This document shows positions 1 through 7,803 of a stretch of DNA of 64,000 nt, one piece after another; position 1 is the first letter of the stretch; each line of letters starts with the position of its first letter. The stretch is from Dactylosporangium sp. AC04546 (GTDB taxonomy: Bacteria; Actinomycetota; Actinomycetes; Mycobacteriales; Micromonosporaceae). Location of the stretch: the NCBI RefSeq assembly GCF_022095675.1, contig NZ_JAHYSG010000017.1, positions 1 to 64,000 on the forward strand, written 5' to 3'. Below the pieces are notes generated by a model. That model saw only the letters and a list, made by a program, of their open reading frames with translations, did no database searches and was not told where the DNA came from. The position numbers and the translations under genes are program-made.

Positions 1-28
1 CCCGAGCCCCGAGCCCCGAGCCCCGAGG
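1..28. repeat. Short tandem heptamer repeat at window edge
   Basis: Four head-to-tail copies of the 7-mer CCCGAGC (the last ends in G) open the window, so the tract may extend further left. It lies downstream of the leftward kinase-phosphatase gene, next to a hairpin. No function can be inferred. Confidence 0.7.
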
Positions 29-37
29 GGGCCGCTC

Positions 38-95
38 CCATGATCGAGGGAAACTTCTGGTCGCTATGGCAGCCAGATGCTTCCCTTGATCATGG
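38..95. terminator. Imperfect hairpin downstream of the RNA-repair pair
   Basis: A 15-nt arm at 38-52 (CCATGATCGAGGGAA) is nearly the reverse complement of 81-95 (TTCCCTTGATCATGG), with one mismatch. A second short pairing, TCTGG with CCAGA, lies inside the loop. It sits 10 nt beyond the stop of the leftward kinase-phosphatase gene and could end that transcript. There is no U tract, so it may equally be a dispersed intergenic repeat. Confidence 0.5.
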
Positions 96-104
96 CGCGG
101 CGGG

Positions 105-1007
105 TCAGAAGTCGCCCTCCGCCACCTGGAAGACCGTCAGGCCCAGCGAGCGCCACATGCGGACCACCTGCTGGCGGTCGTCGAAGACGCCCACCACGTG
201 GTAGCGGCTGCGGATCTCGCGGTCGAAGATCTCGGACTTCACCACCGAGTCGCGGCGCTGGTCGCCGAACTCGCGCATGAACAGGCCCGCGTACGGGACC
301 GCCACGTGCTGCTCCAGCCACGCCGCCGTCTCGTCGCGGCAGTCGTCGGAGCGGCCCGAGCAGAACACCACCTCGTGGCCCGCAGCGTGCATCGCCCGCA
401 CGGCCGCGATCACCGGGGCGTTGGGCAGGTCGGAGCCCACCCGGCTCATGTCGTACGGGCTGCGGCCGTTGAACAGGGCCACCGTGCCGTCGATGTCGAC
501 CAGGACGGCCCGCGGCGCGTCCGGCGGCGGCTCGTAGGCGAGGCCCAGGGCCGCGTCCAGCACGGGCAGCGGCAGGGGATGTGGGCGGCCCGCGAGGTAC
601 CGCAGATGCATCCCCCGGATCACGTCCTCACCGACCCGCTCGTCACCGGGCCGCAGGGCATCCCGGCGCAGGCACTCGTCCAGCGGGACGTCGGTGAAGT
701 CGCGGACGGAGAAGGTCGCCGAGCAGCGGGCCGCCAGCTCAGCGAACTCGCGCACGACCCGGCCCCGCAGGTTGGTGTCGTCGCAGACCACGTCGGCGCC
801 GGCCCGCAGCAGGGCCTCGACCATCGCGTGGTGCGCGGCCGTCACCTCGCGCTCGGCCCGGCCGCGCAGCGCTTCGTCGGCGACCCGGCCGCCGTGCATC
901 ATGCGGCGCAGGTCGTCGCGGTTGACCCGGACCAGGTGCGTCTGCTGCTTGGCCCAGGTCGTCTTGCCCGAGGCCGGCAGCCCGCGGGTCAGGGTGAGGC
1001 TACGCAC
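105..1007 (-). CDS. Polynucleotide kinase-phosphatase (T4 Pnkp-like)
   Basis: A 300-residue two-domain RNA/DNA end-healing enzyme that would phosphorylate 5'-OH ends and remove 3'-phosphates. The N-terminal kinase has a P-loop GLPASGKTT at residues 9-17, the acidic RDDLR around 30-34 and DDTNL at 76-80. The C-terminal HAD phosphatase begins VLVDIDGT around 168-175, with Asp171/Asp173 as the expected nucleophile and acid/base pair, followed by GRSPYD and FCSGRSDD. The GTG start overlaps the last 8 nt of the upstream RNA ligase gene, so the two are probably translationally coupled. The kinase-phosphatase-plus-ligase pairing matches known phage T4-type tRNA/RNA repair systems. The biological substrate is not visible from sequence. 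Confidence 0.88.
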   Translation of the reverse strand: MRSLTLTRGLPASGKTTWAKQQTHLVRVNRDDLRRMMHGGRVADEALRGRAEREVTAAHHAMVEALLRAGADVVCDDTNLRGRVVREFAELAARCSATFSVRDFTDVPLDECLRRDALRPGDERVGEDVIRGMHLRYLAGRPHPLPLPVLDAALGLAYEPPPDAPRAVLVDIDGTVALFNGRSPYDMSRVGSDLPNAPVIAAVRAMHAAGHEVVFCSGRSDDCRDETAAWLEQHVAVPYAGLFMREFGDQRRDSVVKSEIFDREIRSRYHVVGVFDDRQQVVRMWRSLGLTVFQVAEGDF

Positions 1008-2061
1008 CGGGTTCCTCCAGGGATGGGCGTACCCGCTGCCAGAGGTACGAGTCGTAGTTCTTGTCGTCGAGTCGCAGGAACAGGCAGCCGCGCATGGGGT
1101 GCCGCGCGACCGCCAGCGCGAAGTCCTTCCGCGCCCAGTCCGGCGGCAACCCGGCGACCACGGCTTCGTAGGTCGCCTCGACCTCGTCGCGGAGCGCGTC
1201 GACCGAGGAGCGCAGGGAGACGGCGATCTTCGTGGCCCACGTGTGGAACTCGTCGGGCAGCGGCTCCAGCAGTTCGTCCAGCGTGCCGGCGACGACCGCC
1301 TCCCACACCACGCGGGCGTTGAGGCCGGTGACGATGCGGTGGAGGCGGACGTACTCGGTGTACTTGATCTTCAGCCGGGTGTCGGGGCCGACGAAGTGCA
1401 CGACGAGGCCCTCGCGGTTGTCGCGCGGCGGCGCCGCCAGCGCCTCGGCCAGCGTCGCGTAGCCGAACGACTCGACCACCGGGCCCGGCCAGTCCGGCAC
1501 CGCGGCGGGGCCGTGGCTGCGGCCGGTCGCGATGTCGACGGCGCCGAGCAGCACCAGGTCGTCGAGGTCGCCGTAGTCGAGCACGATCCGGTTGCCCGGG
1601 TAGATGATCTCGAACAGCAGTGTGCGGTCCGCGGGCGGCGTGAAGCGGTGGGCGTACCGCGTGCGCCAGACCTCGGTCGCGTGCCGCGCCTGCGTCGAGT
1701 CGAACGAGCCCCGGGTCGCGATCGCGTGCCCGTCCGGCGTCGGGAACAGCACGCCGAGCGAGCCGTCGGCCTTGTCCGTGACGCTGACCGGCCCGTCGAA
1801 GTCGAGCGCCGGTGCCCCCGGCTGGCCGTGGTTGAAGAACTTCGCGAAGGGGCGCGCGAGGACCGTGCCGGTCACCGCCGACACGACCAGCCCGCGGCAG
1901 GCCAGCGTCGCCGGGTTCCACACGTTGTCGTACTGCGTCTTCTCCGTGTAGTTGTGGATCAGCAGCGGCAGCGCGGGGTGGCGCTGGGTGCGGATGTACC
2001 CGCCGCTGACCATCTCGGTGAGCAGCGCCGGATCGCAGAGTTCATCGATGTGGAGGCTCAT
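1000..2061 (-). CDS. T4 Rnl1-like RNA ligase
   Basis: A 353-residue ATP-dependent RNA ligase that would seal 5'-phosphate/3'-OH ends made by the adjacent kinase-phosphatase. The nucleotidyl-transfer motif I reads TDKADGSLG, with Lys97 as the expected adenylated residue. Upstream RPFAKFFNHGQ is typical of T4 Rnl1-type ligases, and LLFEIIYPGNRIV and LVVHFV...LKIK fit later ligase motifs. I chose the ATG at 2061 because TACCCT lies 10 nt upstream in leaderless fashion. In-frame TTG/ATG codons at 2091/2088 would add about ten residues without any Shine-Dalgarno sequence. Its last 8 nt overlap the kinase gene. Confidence 0.85.
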   Translation of the reverse strand: MSLHIDELCDPALLTEMVSGGYIRTQRHPALPLLIHNYTEKTQYDNVWNPATLACRGLVVSAVTGTVLARPFAKFFNHGQPGAPALDFDGPVSVTDKADGSLGVLFPTPDGHAIATRGSFDSTQARHATEVWRTRYAHRFTPPADRTLLFEIIYPGNRIVLDYGDLDDLVLLGAVDIATGRSHGPAAVPDWPGPVVESFGYATLAEALAAPPRDNREGLVVHFVGPDTRLKIKYTEYVRLHRIVTGLNARVVWEAVVAGTLDELLEPLPDEFHTWATKIAVSLRSSVDALRDEVEATYEAVVAGLPPDWARKDFALAVARHPMRGCLFLRLDDKNYDSYLWQRVRPSLEEPGA

Positions 2062-2071
2062 AGCACGAGCC

Positions 2072-2077
2072 AGGGTA
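2072..2077 (-). promoter_or_regulatory. -10 hexamer TACCCT of the RNA-repair operon
   Basis: TACCCT (TANNNT class) ends 10 nt before the chosen ligase ATG, consistent with a leaderless or nearly leaderless transcript. No clear -35 is seen. Inference from spacing only. Confidence 0.4.
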
Positions 2078-2298
2078 GAAGGGATCATCAAAACGCCGCG
2101 ACGGACTTTCGGTCAGCTGTCCGTTTTGTTAACTCGTGGGCGTTTCAAGCGCGGGGAATGAACACCGGGTGGTCGGCGTTACAGATGCCGGTTGAGTTGT
2201 CGTGACGCGCGCATGGCAGACTTGACCGACGGCCAAGAGGTTCCGGTTCACGCCACATGTGGCGACCCGGCGACCGACTCGACGAAAGGACCGCGGCC

Positions 2299-2526
2299 AT
2301 GAAGCCGGGCATTCACCCGCAGTATGAGACCACTCAGGTCACCTGTTCCTGCGGCAACGCATTCACGACCCGCAGCACCGCCAAGGGCGGCGCGATCCAC
2401 GTGGAGACGTGCTCCGTCTGCCACCCGTTCTACACGGGCAAGCAGCGGGTCCTCGACACCGCGGGCCGGGTCGCGAAGTTCCAGCAGAAGTACGCGAAGG
2501 TCCAGGCCAAGAAGGCCGCCAAGTAG
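2299..2526 (+). CDS. rpmE: 50S ribosomal protein bL31, zinc-binding form
   Basis: A 75-residue protein of the large ribosomal subunit. It starts [10 protein letters not shown], a near-universal bL31 beginning, and carries CSCGNAF and [12 protein letters not shown]. These cysteines (CxC and CxxC) mark the zinc-retaining form, as opposed to the Cys-less form induced under zinc starvation. The basic Lys/Ala-rich C-terminus ends KVQAKKAAK. The start at 2299 is set by a GAAAGGA Shine-Dalgarno sequence about 10 nt upstream. It precedes prfA by 91 nt on the same strand, a common actinobacterial pairing. Confidence 0.96.
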   Translation: MKPGIHPQYETTQVTCSCGNAFTTRSTAKGGAIHVETCSVCHPFYTGKQRVLDTAGRVAKFQQKYAKVQAKKAAK

Positions 2527-2617
2527 CGACGCTTCCGGCGCCCGTTCCGCCCCTCGTCCGAGGGTGCGGGCGGGCGCCGATTTCGTGTCGACCCGCTCAA
2601 CCGAGGCTGGAGAGGAC

Positions 2618-3712
2618 ATGACCGCCGACACCCGGCTCGCCACGCTGTTGGCGGAGTATCAGGAGCTTGAGCAGAAGCTCGCCGATCCCGGCATCCACGC
2701 CGACCAGGCGCTCGCCCGCAAGACCGGGCGGCGTTTCGCCGAGCTGTCGCCGATCGCCAAGACCGCCGGCGAGCTGGACCAGGCCCGCGACGACCTGGAG
2801 GCCGCCCGGGAGCTGGCCGCCGAGGACTCGGCGTTCGCCGGCGAGGCCGAGGAGCTGGAGACGCGCATCCCGCAGCTGGAGGAGCGCCTCGCCGAGCTGC
2901 TCGCGCCGCGCGACCCCAACGACGCCAAGGACGTGATCTTCGAGATCAAGGCGGGGGAGGGCGGCGAGGAGTCCGCGCTCTTCGCCGGGGATCTGCTCCG
3001 GATGTACCTCAGGTACGCCGAGCGGCACGGCTGGACGACCGAGGTGCTCGACTCCCAGGAGTCCGACCTCGGCGGGTTCAAGGACGTGGCGGTCGCGATC
3101 AAGTCGCGCGGCATCCCCGACGGCGGCAACGGCGTGTGGTCCCGGCTGAAGTGGGAGGGCGGCGTGCACCGCGTCCAGCGGGTGCCGGCAACCGAGTCGC
3201 AGGGCCGCATCCACACCTCCGCGGCCGGCGTGCTGGTCACCCCGGAGGCGGAGGAAACCGGCGAGATCGAGGTCGACCCCAACGACCTACGCGTCGACGT
3301 GTTCCGCTCGTCGGGACCGGGCGGGCAGAGCGTCAACACCACCGACTCGGCCGTGCGCATCACGCACCTGCCGACCGGCATCGTCGTGTCGTGCCAGAAC
3401 GAGCGCTCCCAGCTGCAGAACAAGGACCGTGCGATGCGCATGCTCCGGGCCAAACTGGTGGCCCTCGCCGAGGAGCAGGCGGCCGCCGCGGCCGGCGACG
3501 CCCGGCGCTCGCAGGTGCGGACCGTGGACCGCAGCGAGCGGATCCGGACGTACAACTTCCCCCAGAATCGGATCTCCGACCATCGGATTGGTTACACCGC
3601 GTACAACCTCGACCTCGCCCTCGCGGGGGACCTCGACGGGGTGCTGGACGCGCTGGCCGAGGCCGACCGTAAGGCCCGCCTCGCAGGTGAGGACCAGCTC
3701 AGCAGAGGGTGA
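2618..3712 (+). CDS. prfA: Peptide chain release factor 1
   Basis: A 364-residue class I release factor that recognises UAA/UAG and triggers peptidyl-tRNA hydrolysis. The codon-reading PAT tripeptide appears in [14 protein letters not shown], and the catalytic GGQ in [20 protein letters not shown] rather than SPF distinguishes RF1 from RF2. The N-terminus is a helical Glu-rich domain. The start ATG follows GGAGAGGAC about 3-10 nt upstream. The GGQ glutamine is normally methylated by PrmC, whose gene lies about 1.9 kb downstream on the same strand. Confidence 0.97.
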   Translation: MTADTRLATLLAEYQELEQKLADPGIHADQALARKTGRRFAELSPIAKTAGELDQARDDLEAARELAAEDSAFAGEAEELETRIPQLEERLAELLAPRDPNDAKDVIFEIKAGEGGEESALFAGDLLRMYLRYAERHGWTTEVLDSQESDLGGFKDVAVAIKSRGIPDGGNGVWSRLKWEGGVHRVQRVPATESQGRIHTSAAGVLVTPEAEETGEIEVDPNDLRVDVFRSSGPGGQSVNTTDSAVRITHLPTGIVVSCQNERSQLQNKDRAMRMLRAKLVALAEEQAAAAAGDARRSQVRTVDRSERIRTYNFPQNRISDHRIGYTAYNLDLALAGDLDGVLDALAEADRKARLAGEDQLSRG

Positions 3713-3835
3713 CGCGGGTCTAACGCAGACGTCACATCATGGAAACGGTGCAGCGGGATGCTGAACTCCGGTAGCGTTTCGTGCCGGAGAATGCTGCACC
3801 CAACGTGATCACCGCCACCATCGGGAGGGGAAGTC

Positions 3836-4042
3836 ATGCCGTCTGCGTCGCCGTCCGTCGACCTGTCCGCCGGCCCGCGCGCCGTGGTGGGAACCGCCGC
3901 CGAGATCATCTTCAAGGTCGGCCGGACCGTGCTCGGCGCTGAACGGGTGCCGACGGCGAAGGCGAACGCGTGGGCGGCGGTCTGCGCCGACCAGGAGCGC
4001 GCCCGCATCCGCGAGGAGAACGCGCGGATCTCGTCCCGTTAG
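3836..4042 (+). CDS. Small hypothetical protein
   Basis: A 68-residue soluble protein of no family I recognise. It begins MPSASPSVDLSAGP and ends in a charged helix, QERARIREENARISSR. A very good Shine-Dalgarno sequence, GGGAGGGGAAG, sits just before the ATG, so translation is likely. It is preceded by a 123-nt gap after prfA and is convergent with the diguanylate cyclase gene, whose stop is only 5 nt away. The Arg/Glu-rich tail could be amphipathic. No function is assigned. Confidence 0.6.
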   Translation: MPSASPSVDLSAGPRAVVGTAAEIIFKVGRTVLGAERVPTAKANAWAAVCADQERARIREENARISSR

Positions 4043-4047
4043 TCGTC

Positions 4048-5580
4048 CTATGAGGCGGCCCGCGGCCGCGGCGCCTTCGCCCGCAGCATCGCGTGGTCGG
4101 CGGCCTCGAACGCGGCCGCCACATCGCTGAAGTCCTCGCCCTGGAGGCCGGCCCAGCCGATCGTCACCCCGACCGGTGTCCCCGGCACCAGCGAGTGCCA
4201 GTCCTCCGCCGCGACCGCGGCCTCGATCCGCCGGGAGATCTCCCGCGCCTCGCCCGCGCTCGTCGTGGGCAGCACCACCACGAACTCGTCGCCGCCATAC
4301 CGGGCCACGAAGTCGCCCTTGCGCATGACCCGGTTGAGCACGCCGGCCACCCGCTGCAGCACGTGGTCGCCGGAGAGGTGGCCGTGGACCGTGTTGACGT
4401 CCTTGAACCCGTCCAGGTCGCAGACGCCGAGCACGGCGTGGCCGCCGGTCTTGAGCAGCTTGGTGACGTGCTCCTCGAGGTACCGCCGGTTGGGAAGCCC
4501 GGTCAGCGGGTCGGTCTGTGCCTCGCCGCGGTGGAAGTCGATGCGCCGCACCATCTCCTCGTGGTCCAGCAGGGCCGCGACCCCCTCCACGAACAGGTCG
4601 CGGAGCCGGTCGAGCTGGGCGACGGCGACGCGGAAGGCGCTGCGGTCGGCGTGGTACGCCAAGCGGTAGTCGGCGGCGCCCAGGTGCGCGAGCGCGCGCA
4701 GCCGGTGGATCTCCGCCCCGCCGAGCGAGTCCTCGGCCACGGTCGCCGTCTCCAGCCGGGCCACCGCCTCGATCGGCCGCCGCTCGGCGATCGCCTGGCA
4801 GACCGCGCCGAGCGTGCGCAGGTCACAGGCCCGCGTCGACATCCCCGCCGACTCCAGCAGCGGCCACGCCTCGAACCCGGACTGGACGGCGCCGAGCGTG
4901 CCGAGGCGCACGACCGCGTATCCCATCGCGCCCCGCGCGATCGGCCGCAGCCGGCCCACCTCGTTGTCCTTCTGCTTGCGCTCCAGGTCGTGCACGATGT
5001 CGCGGAGGATGCGCTGGCAGCCCTCGCTGTCGCCGCGGTGGTCGAGGTCGACGGCGAGGCGCAGCCGGATCTGCGGCGCCGCGAAGTCGGTGTTGGCGGT
5101 GGGCACGCCGACCTCGACGGCCACCTCGCGGGCCTTCTCCATGGCGGCGAGCGCGTGGCCGTGGAAGCCCGTGTACGAGTACGCCATGGCGAGGTTGTGC
5201 CAGCCCCAGGCGGTCGTCTCGTCGGTCAGCTCGACCGCACCGAGCGCCCGCGAGCCGTGCACCAGCGCCCGCACACAGCCTTCGAGCGAGCCGGCCCGCA
5301 GGGCAACGATGGCCGCGAGCGCCTGGAGCTCCCCATACTGCGCCGGATCCTGCACCTGGGTGGCCGCGGCCAGCCCGGCGTCGAGCGCGGCGGCGAAGTC
5401 GCCGGCCTTGCCCAGGTTGATGAGCGTGATCAGGCGGAGCGTCAGCGCCTCCACCCGGTCGTGCGGCGCCTGGTCGCCGGCGAGCACCCGGTCGATGACC
5501 GTCATCGCCTCGCCCAACTGGTCTTCGAAGATGAGGCGCCGGGCGCGCGCCAACTCCGACGTGCGGTCGGCAACCGCCAT
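4048..5580 (-). CDS. Diguanylate cyclase with TPR-like N-terminus
   Basis: A 510-residue cytoplasmic protein that would make cyclic di-GMP from two GTP. Residues 1-345 are all-helical with TPR-like repeats and no membrane segment. The GGDEF domain begins DPLTGLPNRRYLEEH at about 357 and has the catalytic RYGGDEF, with GGDEF at 429-433. An inhibitory I-site RxxD (Arg420-Asp423) sits exactly five residues before GGDEF, so product inhibition is expected. No EAL domain is present. The start has a GAAAGGGGG Shine-Dalgarno sequence. It is divergent from prmC with only 37 nt between start codons, so their expression may be linked. Confidence 0.92.
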   Translation of the reverse strand: MAVADRTSELARARRLIFEDQLGEAMTVIDRVLAGDQAPHDRVEALTLRLITLINLGKAGDFAAALDAGLAAATQVQDPAQYGELQALAAIVALRAGSLEGCVRALVHGSRALGAVELTDETTAWGWHNLAMAYSYTGFHGHALAAMEKAREVAVEVGVPTANTDFAAPQIRLRLAVDLDHRGDSEGCQRILRDIVHDLERKQKDNEVGRLRPIARGAMGYAVVRLGTLGAVQSGFEAWPLLESAGMSTRACDLRTLGAVCQAIAERRPIEAVARLETATVAEDSLGGAEIHRLRALAHLGAADYRLAYHADRSAFRVAVAQLDRLRDLFVEGVAALLDHEEMVRRIDFHRGEAQTDPLTGLPNRRYLEEHVTKLLKTGGHAVLGVCDLDGFKDVNTVHGHLSGDHVLQRVAGVLNRVMRKGDFVARYGGDEFVVVLPTTSAGEAREISRRIEAAVAAEDWHSLVPGTPVGVTIGWAGLQGEDFSDVAAAFEAADHAMLRAKAPRPRAAS

Positions 5581-5602
5581 CGGGACCCCCTTTCACCGCG
5601 CG

Positions 5603-5618
5603 CCCCATGATTATGGGG
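5603..5618. promoter_or_regulatory. Divergent promoter region with palindrome
   Basis: CCCCAT-GATT-ATGGGG is a 6-bp inverted repeat in the 37-nt space between the cyclase and prmC. On the minus strand it contains CATAAT (5610-5615), a good -10 for the cyclase gene. The last G belongs to the GTG of prmC. A regulator bound here would affect both genes. Confidence 0.4.
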
Positions 5619-6481
5619 TGCACAGCGTCGAAGATGACACGCCCGAACGTGAGTTGCCCACGCTTCTCGCCTCGGCTACCCGTCGACTTGCCGCAGCCGG
5701 TGTGGCCTCACCGCGGGTCGACGCCGAGTTGCTGGCGTCCCATGTCCTGTCGGTGCCGCGCGGCCGCCTGCCGGTCGTGCGTGCGTTCACGCCCGAGCAG
5801 GCAACGCGGTTCGAGTCCCTGGTCGCCCGCCGGGCTGCGCGGGAGCCCCTCCAGCACATCACGGGCGAGGCCCCCTTCCACGGGCTCTCGCTCGCCGTCG
5901 GCCCCGGCGTCTTCATCCCGCGATTCGAGACGGAGCTGCTGGTGGAGTGGGCATTGCGCCAGCCCGCTTCCCGCGTGGTGGACCTGTGCTCGGGCTCGGG
6001 CGCGATCGCGGTGGCGTTCGCGGCCAACCGCCCGTCGGCCACGGTCCTCGCGGTGGAGCGCTCGCCGGCGGCGCTGCCCTGGCTGCGCCGCAACGTGGCC
6101 GCGCTGGCCCCGGCGGTTTCGGTCGTCGAGGGCGATGTGACGGACTCCTCGGTCTTGTCCGATGTGGACGGTTTGGTGGATCTTGTACTGTGCAATCCGC
6201 CGTACGTCCCGTCGACGACACCGGTCGACCCCGAGGTCCGCGACCACGACCCGGCCGAGGCGGTCTTCGCGGGCACGGACGGCCTGGCCCTGATGCCCGC
6301 GATCGCGGCCCGCGCGGCCGCGCTGCTCCGCCCCGGCGGGCTGCTGGCGATCGAGCACGACGACACCCAGGGCGAGTCCCTGCCGGCCCTCCTGCGCGGC
6401 TTCCCGTTCACCGACGTCGTCGATCACACGGATCTGGCCGGGCGGCCCCGGTTCACCACGGCGCGCCGGGTGGCAGACTAG
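5618..6481 (+). CDS. prmC: Peptide chain release factor N5-glutamine methyltransferase
   Basis: A 287-residue SAM-dependent methyltransferase that modifies the GGQ glutamine of release factors. The N-terminal helical domain ends around PLQHITGEAPFHGL. The Rossmann fold shows SAM motif I DLCSGSGAI at 122-130. The substrate-Gln-binding NPPY motif is at 193-196, followed by the family's EP...GTDGL stretch (here DPAEAVFAGTDGL). I chose the GTG at 5618 because the frame has no closer canonical start and the family's usual length is about 280-290 residues. It lies downstream of prfA and 6 nt upstream of the Sua5 gene, the usual prfA-prmC-sua5 order. Confidence 0.93.
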   Translation: MHSVEDDTPERELPTLLASATRRLAAAGVASPRVDAELLASHVLSVPRGRLPVVRAFTPEQATRFESLVARRAAREPLQHITGEAPFHGLSLAVGPGVFIPRFETELLVEWALRQPASRVVDLCSGSGAIAVAFAANRPSATVLAVERSPAALPWLRRNVAALAPAVSVVEGDVTDSSVLSDVDGLVDLVLCNPPYVPSTTPVDPEVRDHDPAEAVFAGTDGLALMPAIAARAAALLRPGGLLAIEHDDTQGESLPALLRGFPFTDVVDHTDLAGRPRFTTARRVAD

Positions 6482-6487
6482 GTCCTC

Positions 6488-7129
6488 GTGATGCTCTACG
6501 ACTGCAGCCAGCTGGCCGAGCGCGAGCGGGGGATCGCCGCGGCGATCGAGGCCGTTGGCCGAGGCGACCTGGTCGTCATGCCGACCGACACGATCTACGG
6601 CATCGGCGCCGACGCGTTCAAATCGTGGTCGGTCACCGCGCTCAACAACGCCAAGGGCCGCTCAGCGGCCGTGCCGGTGCTCGTCGGCTCGCGGCACACG
6701 CTCGACGGCCTGGTGTTCGGCCTGCCGCAGGCCGCGCGGGACCTGGTCGACGCGTTCTGGCCCGGGCCGCTGACGATCGTCGTGGAGCACGCCCCGAGCC
6801 TGCAGTGGGACCTGGGCAGCACCGACGGCACCGTGGCGGTGCGGATGCCGCTGCACCCGATCGCGCTGGAGGTACTGCGCGAGACCGGCCCGATGGCCGT
6901 CTCGTCCGCGAACAAGGTCGGTCAGCCCCTCCCGCAGACCGCGGAGGAGGCGCGCGACCAGCTCGGGTACGCGGTGAGCGTCTACCTCAGCACCCCGACC
7001 GACCTCGACAACGTCACGAGCACGATCGTCGACGTGACCGAGAACCGCGTCCGCGCCGTCCGCATCGGTGGCCTGTCGATGGACCAGCTCCGCGAGGTCG
7101 TCCCGGCCATCGAGGAGCCCGCCTCCTAG
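6488..7129 (+). CDS. L-threonylcarbamoyladenylate synthase (TsaC/Sua5)
   Basis: A 213-residue YrdC-domain enzyme that makes threonylcarbamoyl-AMP from Thr, bicarbonate and ATP for the t6A37 modification of ANN-decoding tRNAs. It has the family motifs PTDTIYGIGADAF, NNAKGRS, FWPGPLTIVV, VAVRMPLHPIA and AVSSANKVGQP. It lacks the extra C-terminal SUA5 domain, so it is the short type. The start is GTG 6488 or ATG 6491, 6 nt after prmC, so the two are probably co-transcribed. Its stop is interlocked with that of a second YrdC-family gene on the other strand. Confidence 0.9.
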   Translation: MMLYDCSQLAERERGIAAAIEAVGRGDLVVMPTDTIYGIGADAFKSWSVTALNNAKGRSAAVPVLVGSRHTLDGLVFGLPQAARDLVDAFWPGPLTIVVEHAPSLQWDLGSTDGTVAVRMPLHPIALEVLRETGPMAVSSANKVGQPLPQTAEEARDQLGYAVSVYLSTPTDLDNVTSTIVDVTENRVRAVRIGGLSMDQLREVVPAIEEPAS

Positions 7130-7779
7130 GCCTTCGCGGCGGCCTCGATCTGCTCCAGGGTCACCGGGCCCTGGCGCAGGATCCGGAACGTGCCGGCCTC
7201 GACCAGGACCAGCGTCGAGGCCAGCGGCTGGGTGATCGAGGTGAGGTCCTCGAGCACCGGCACGACCTCCTCGCCCGACCAGTCGAGCTCGGGCAGGAAG
7301 GCGTGGTCCAGCGGCCGGCTCTCCTCACCGGAGCGGTTCAGGCTGGTGGCCGTCACCGGGCTGCCCAGCAGGTCGACCACCTGCAGCGTGGCCGGGTGGT
7401 CGGGCACGCGCACGCCCACGGTGCCGTTGAGCGTGACGAGGCGGTCGGGGAGGCGGCCGCTCTGCGGTACCACCACTGTCAAAGGACCAGGCGTGAACGC
7501 CCGGACCAGACGCTCGGCCACCTCGTCCAGCCGCGCGAACTCGTGCACCATCCGCAGCGATCCGAACGCCACGTGCATCGGGTTGGCGAGGCTGCGCTCC
7601 TTGGCGTGGAAAACCTTCTCGACCGCCCGCTCGTCCGTCGCGTCCGCGGCGATCATGTAGCCGGTCTCGGTCGGCAGCACGGCCAGGCCGCCCTCGCGGA
7701 GATGCGCGGCCACCCGCGCGGCGGCACCGAACGACAGCAGCTTGGCGGGGCTGTGCGCGAGCGCTTCGAACCTGGTCAC
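7126..7779 (-). CDS. Second YrdC/Sua5-family protein (paralogue)
   Basis: A 217-residue YrdC-domain protein. Recognisable motifs are LPTETGYMIAADAT, FHAKERSLANPMHV, FTPGPLTVVV, VGVRVPDHPA and TSLNRSGEES. It differs from the upstream Sua5: Tyr-Met-Ile replaces the usual Tyr-Gly-Ile/Leu after PTET, and Leu-Asn-Arg-Ser replaces Ser-Ala-Asn. It may therefore be a diverged YciO/YwlC-type member rather than a redundant t6A enzyme. The GTG start has TAACAT 8 nt upstream and no Shine-Dalgarno sequence. It is divergent from the phosphatase gene and convergent with the first Sua5 gene, whose TAG overlaps its own stop. Confidence 0.85.
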   Translation of the reverse strand: MTRFEALAHSPAKLLSFGAAARVAAHLREGGLAVLPTETGYMIAADATDERAVEKVFHAKERSLANPMHVAFGSLRMVHEFARLDEVAERLVRAFTPGPLTVVVPQSGRLPDRLVTLNGTVGVRVPDHPATLQVVDLLGSPVTATSLNRSGEESRPLDHAFLPELDWSGEEVVPVLEDLTSITQPLASTLVLVEAGTFRILRQGPVTLEQIEAAAKA

Positions 7780-7787
7780 GGACCGCC

Positions 7788-7797
7788 ATGTTAGCTT
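7788..7797. promoter_or_regulatory. Overlapping divergent leaderless -10 elements
   Basis: On the minus strand TAACAT (7788-7793) lies 8 nt before the GTG of the YrdC paralogue. On the plus strand TAGCTT (7792-7797) lies 6 nt before the ATG of the phosphatase. The two hexamers share two bases, so polymerase could hardly occupy both at once. Confidence 0.5.
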
Positions 7798-7803
7798 GCC
7801 GCC

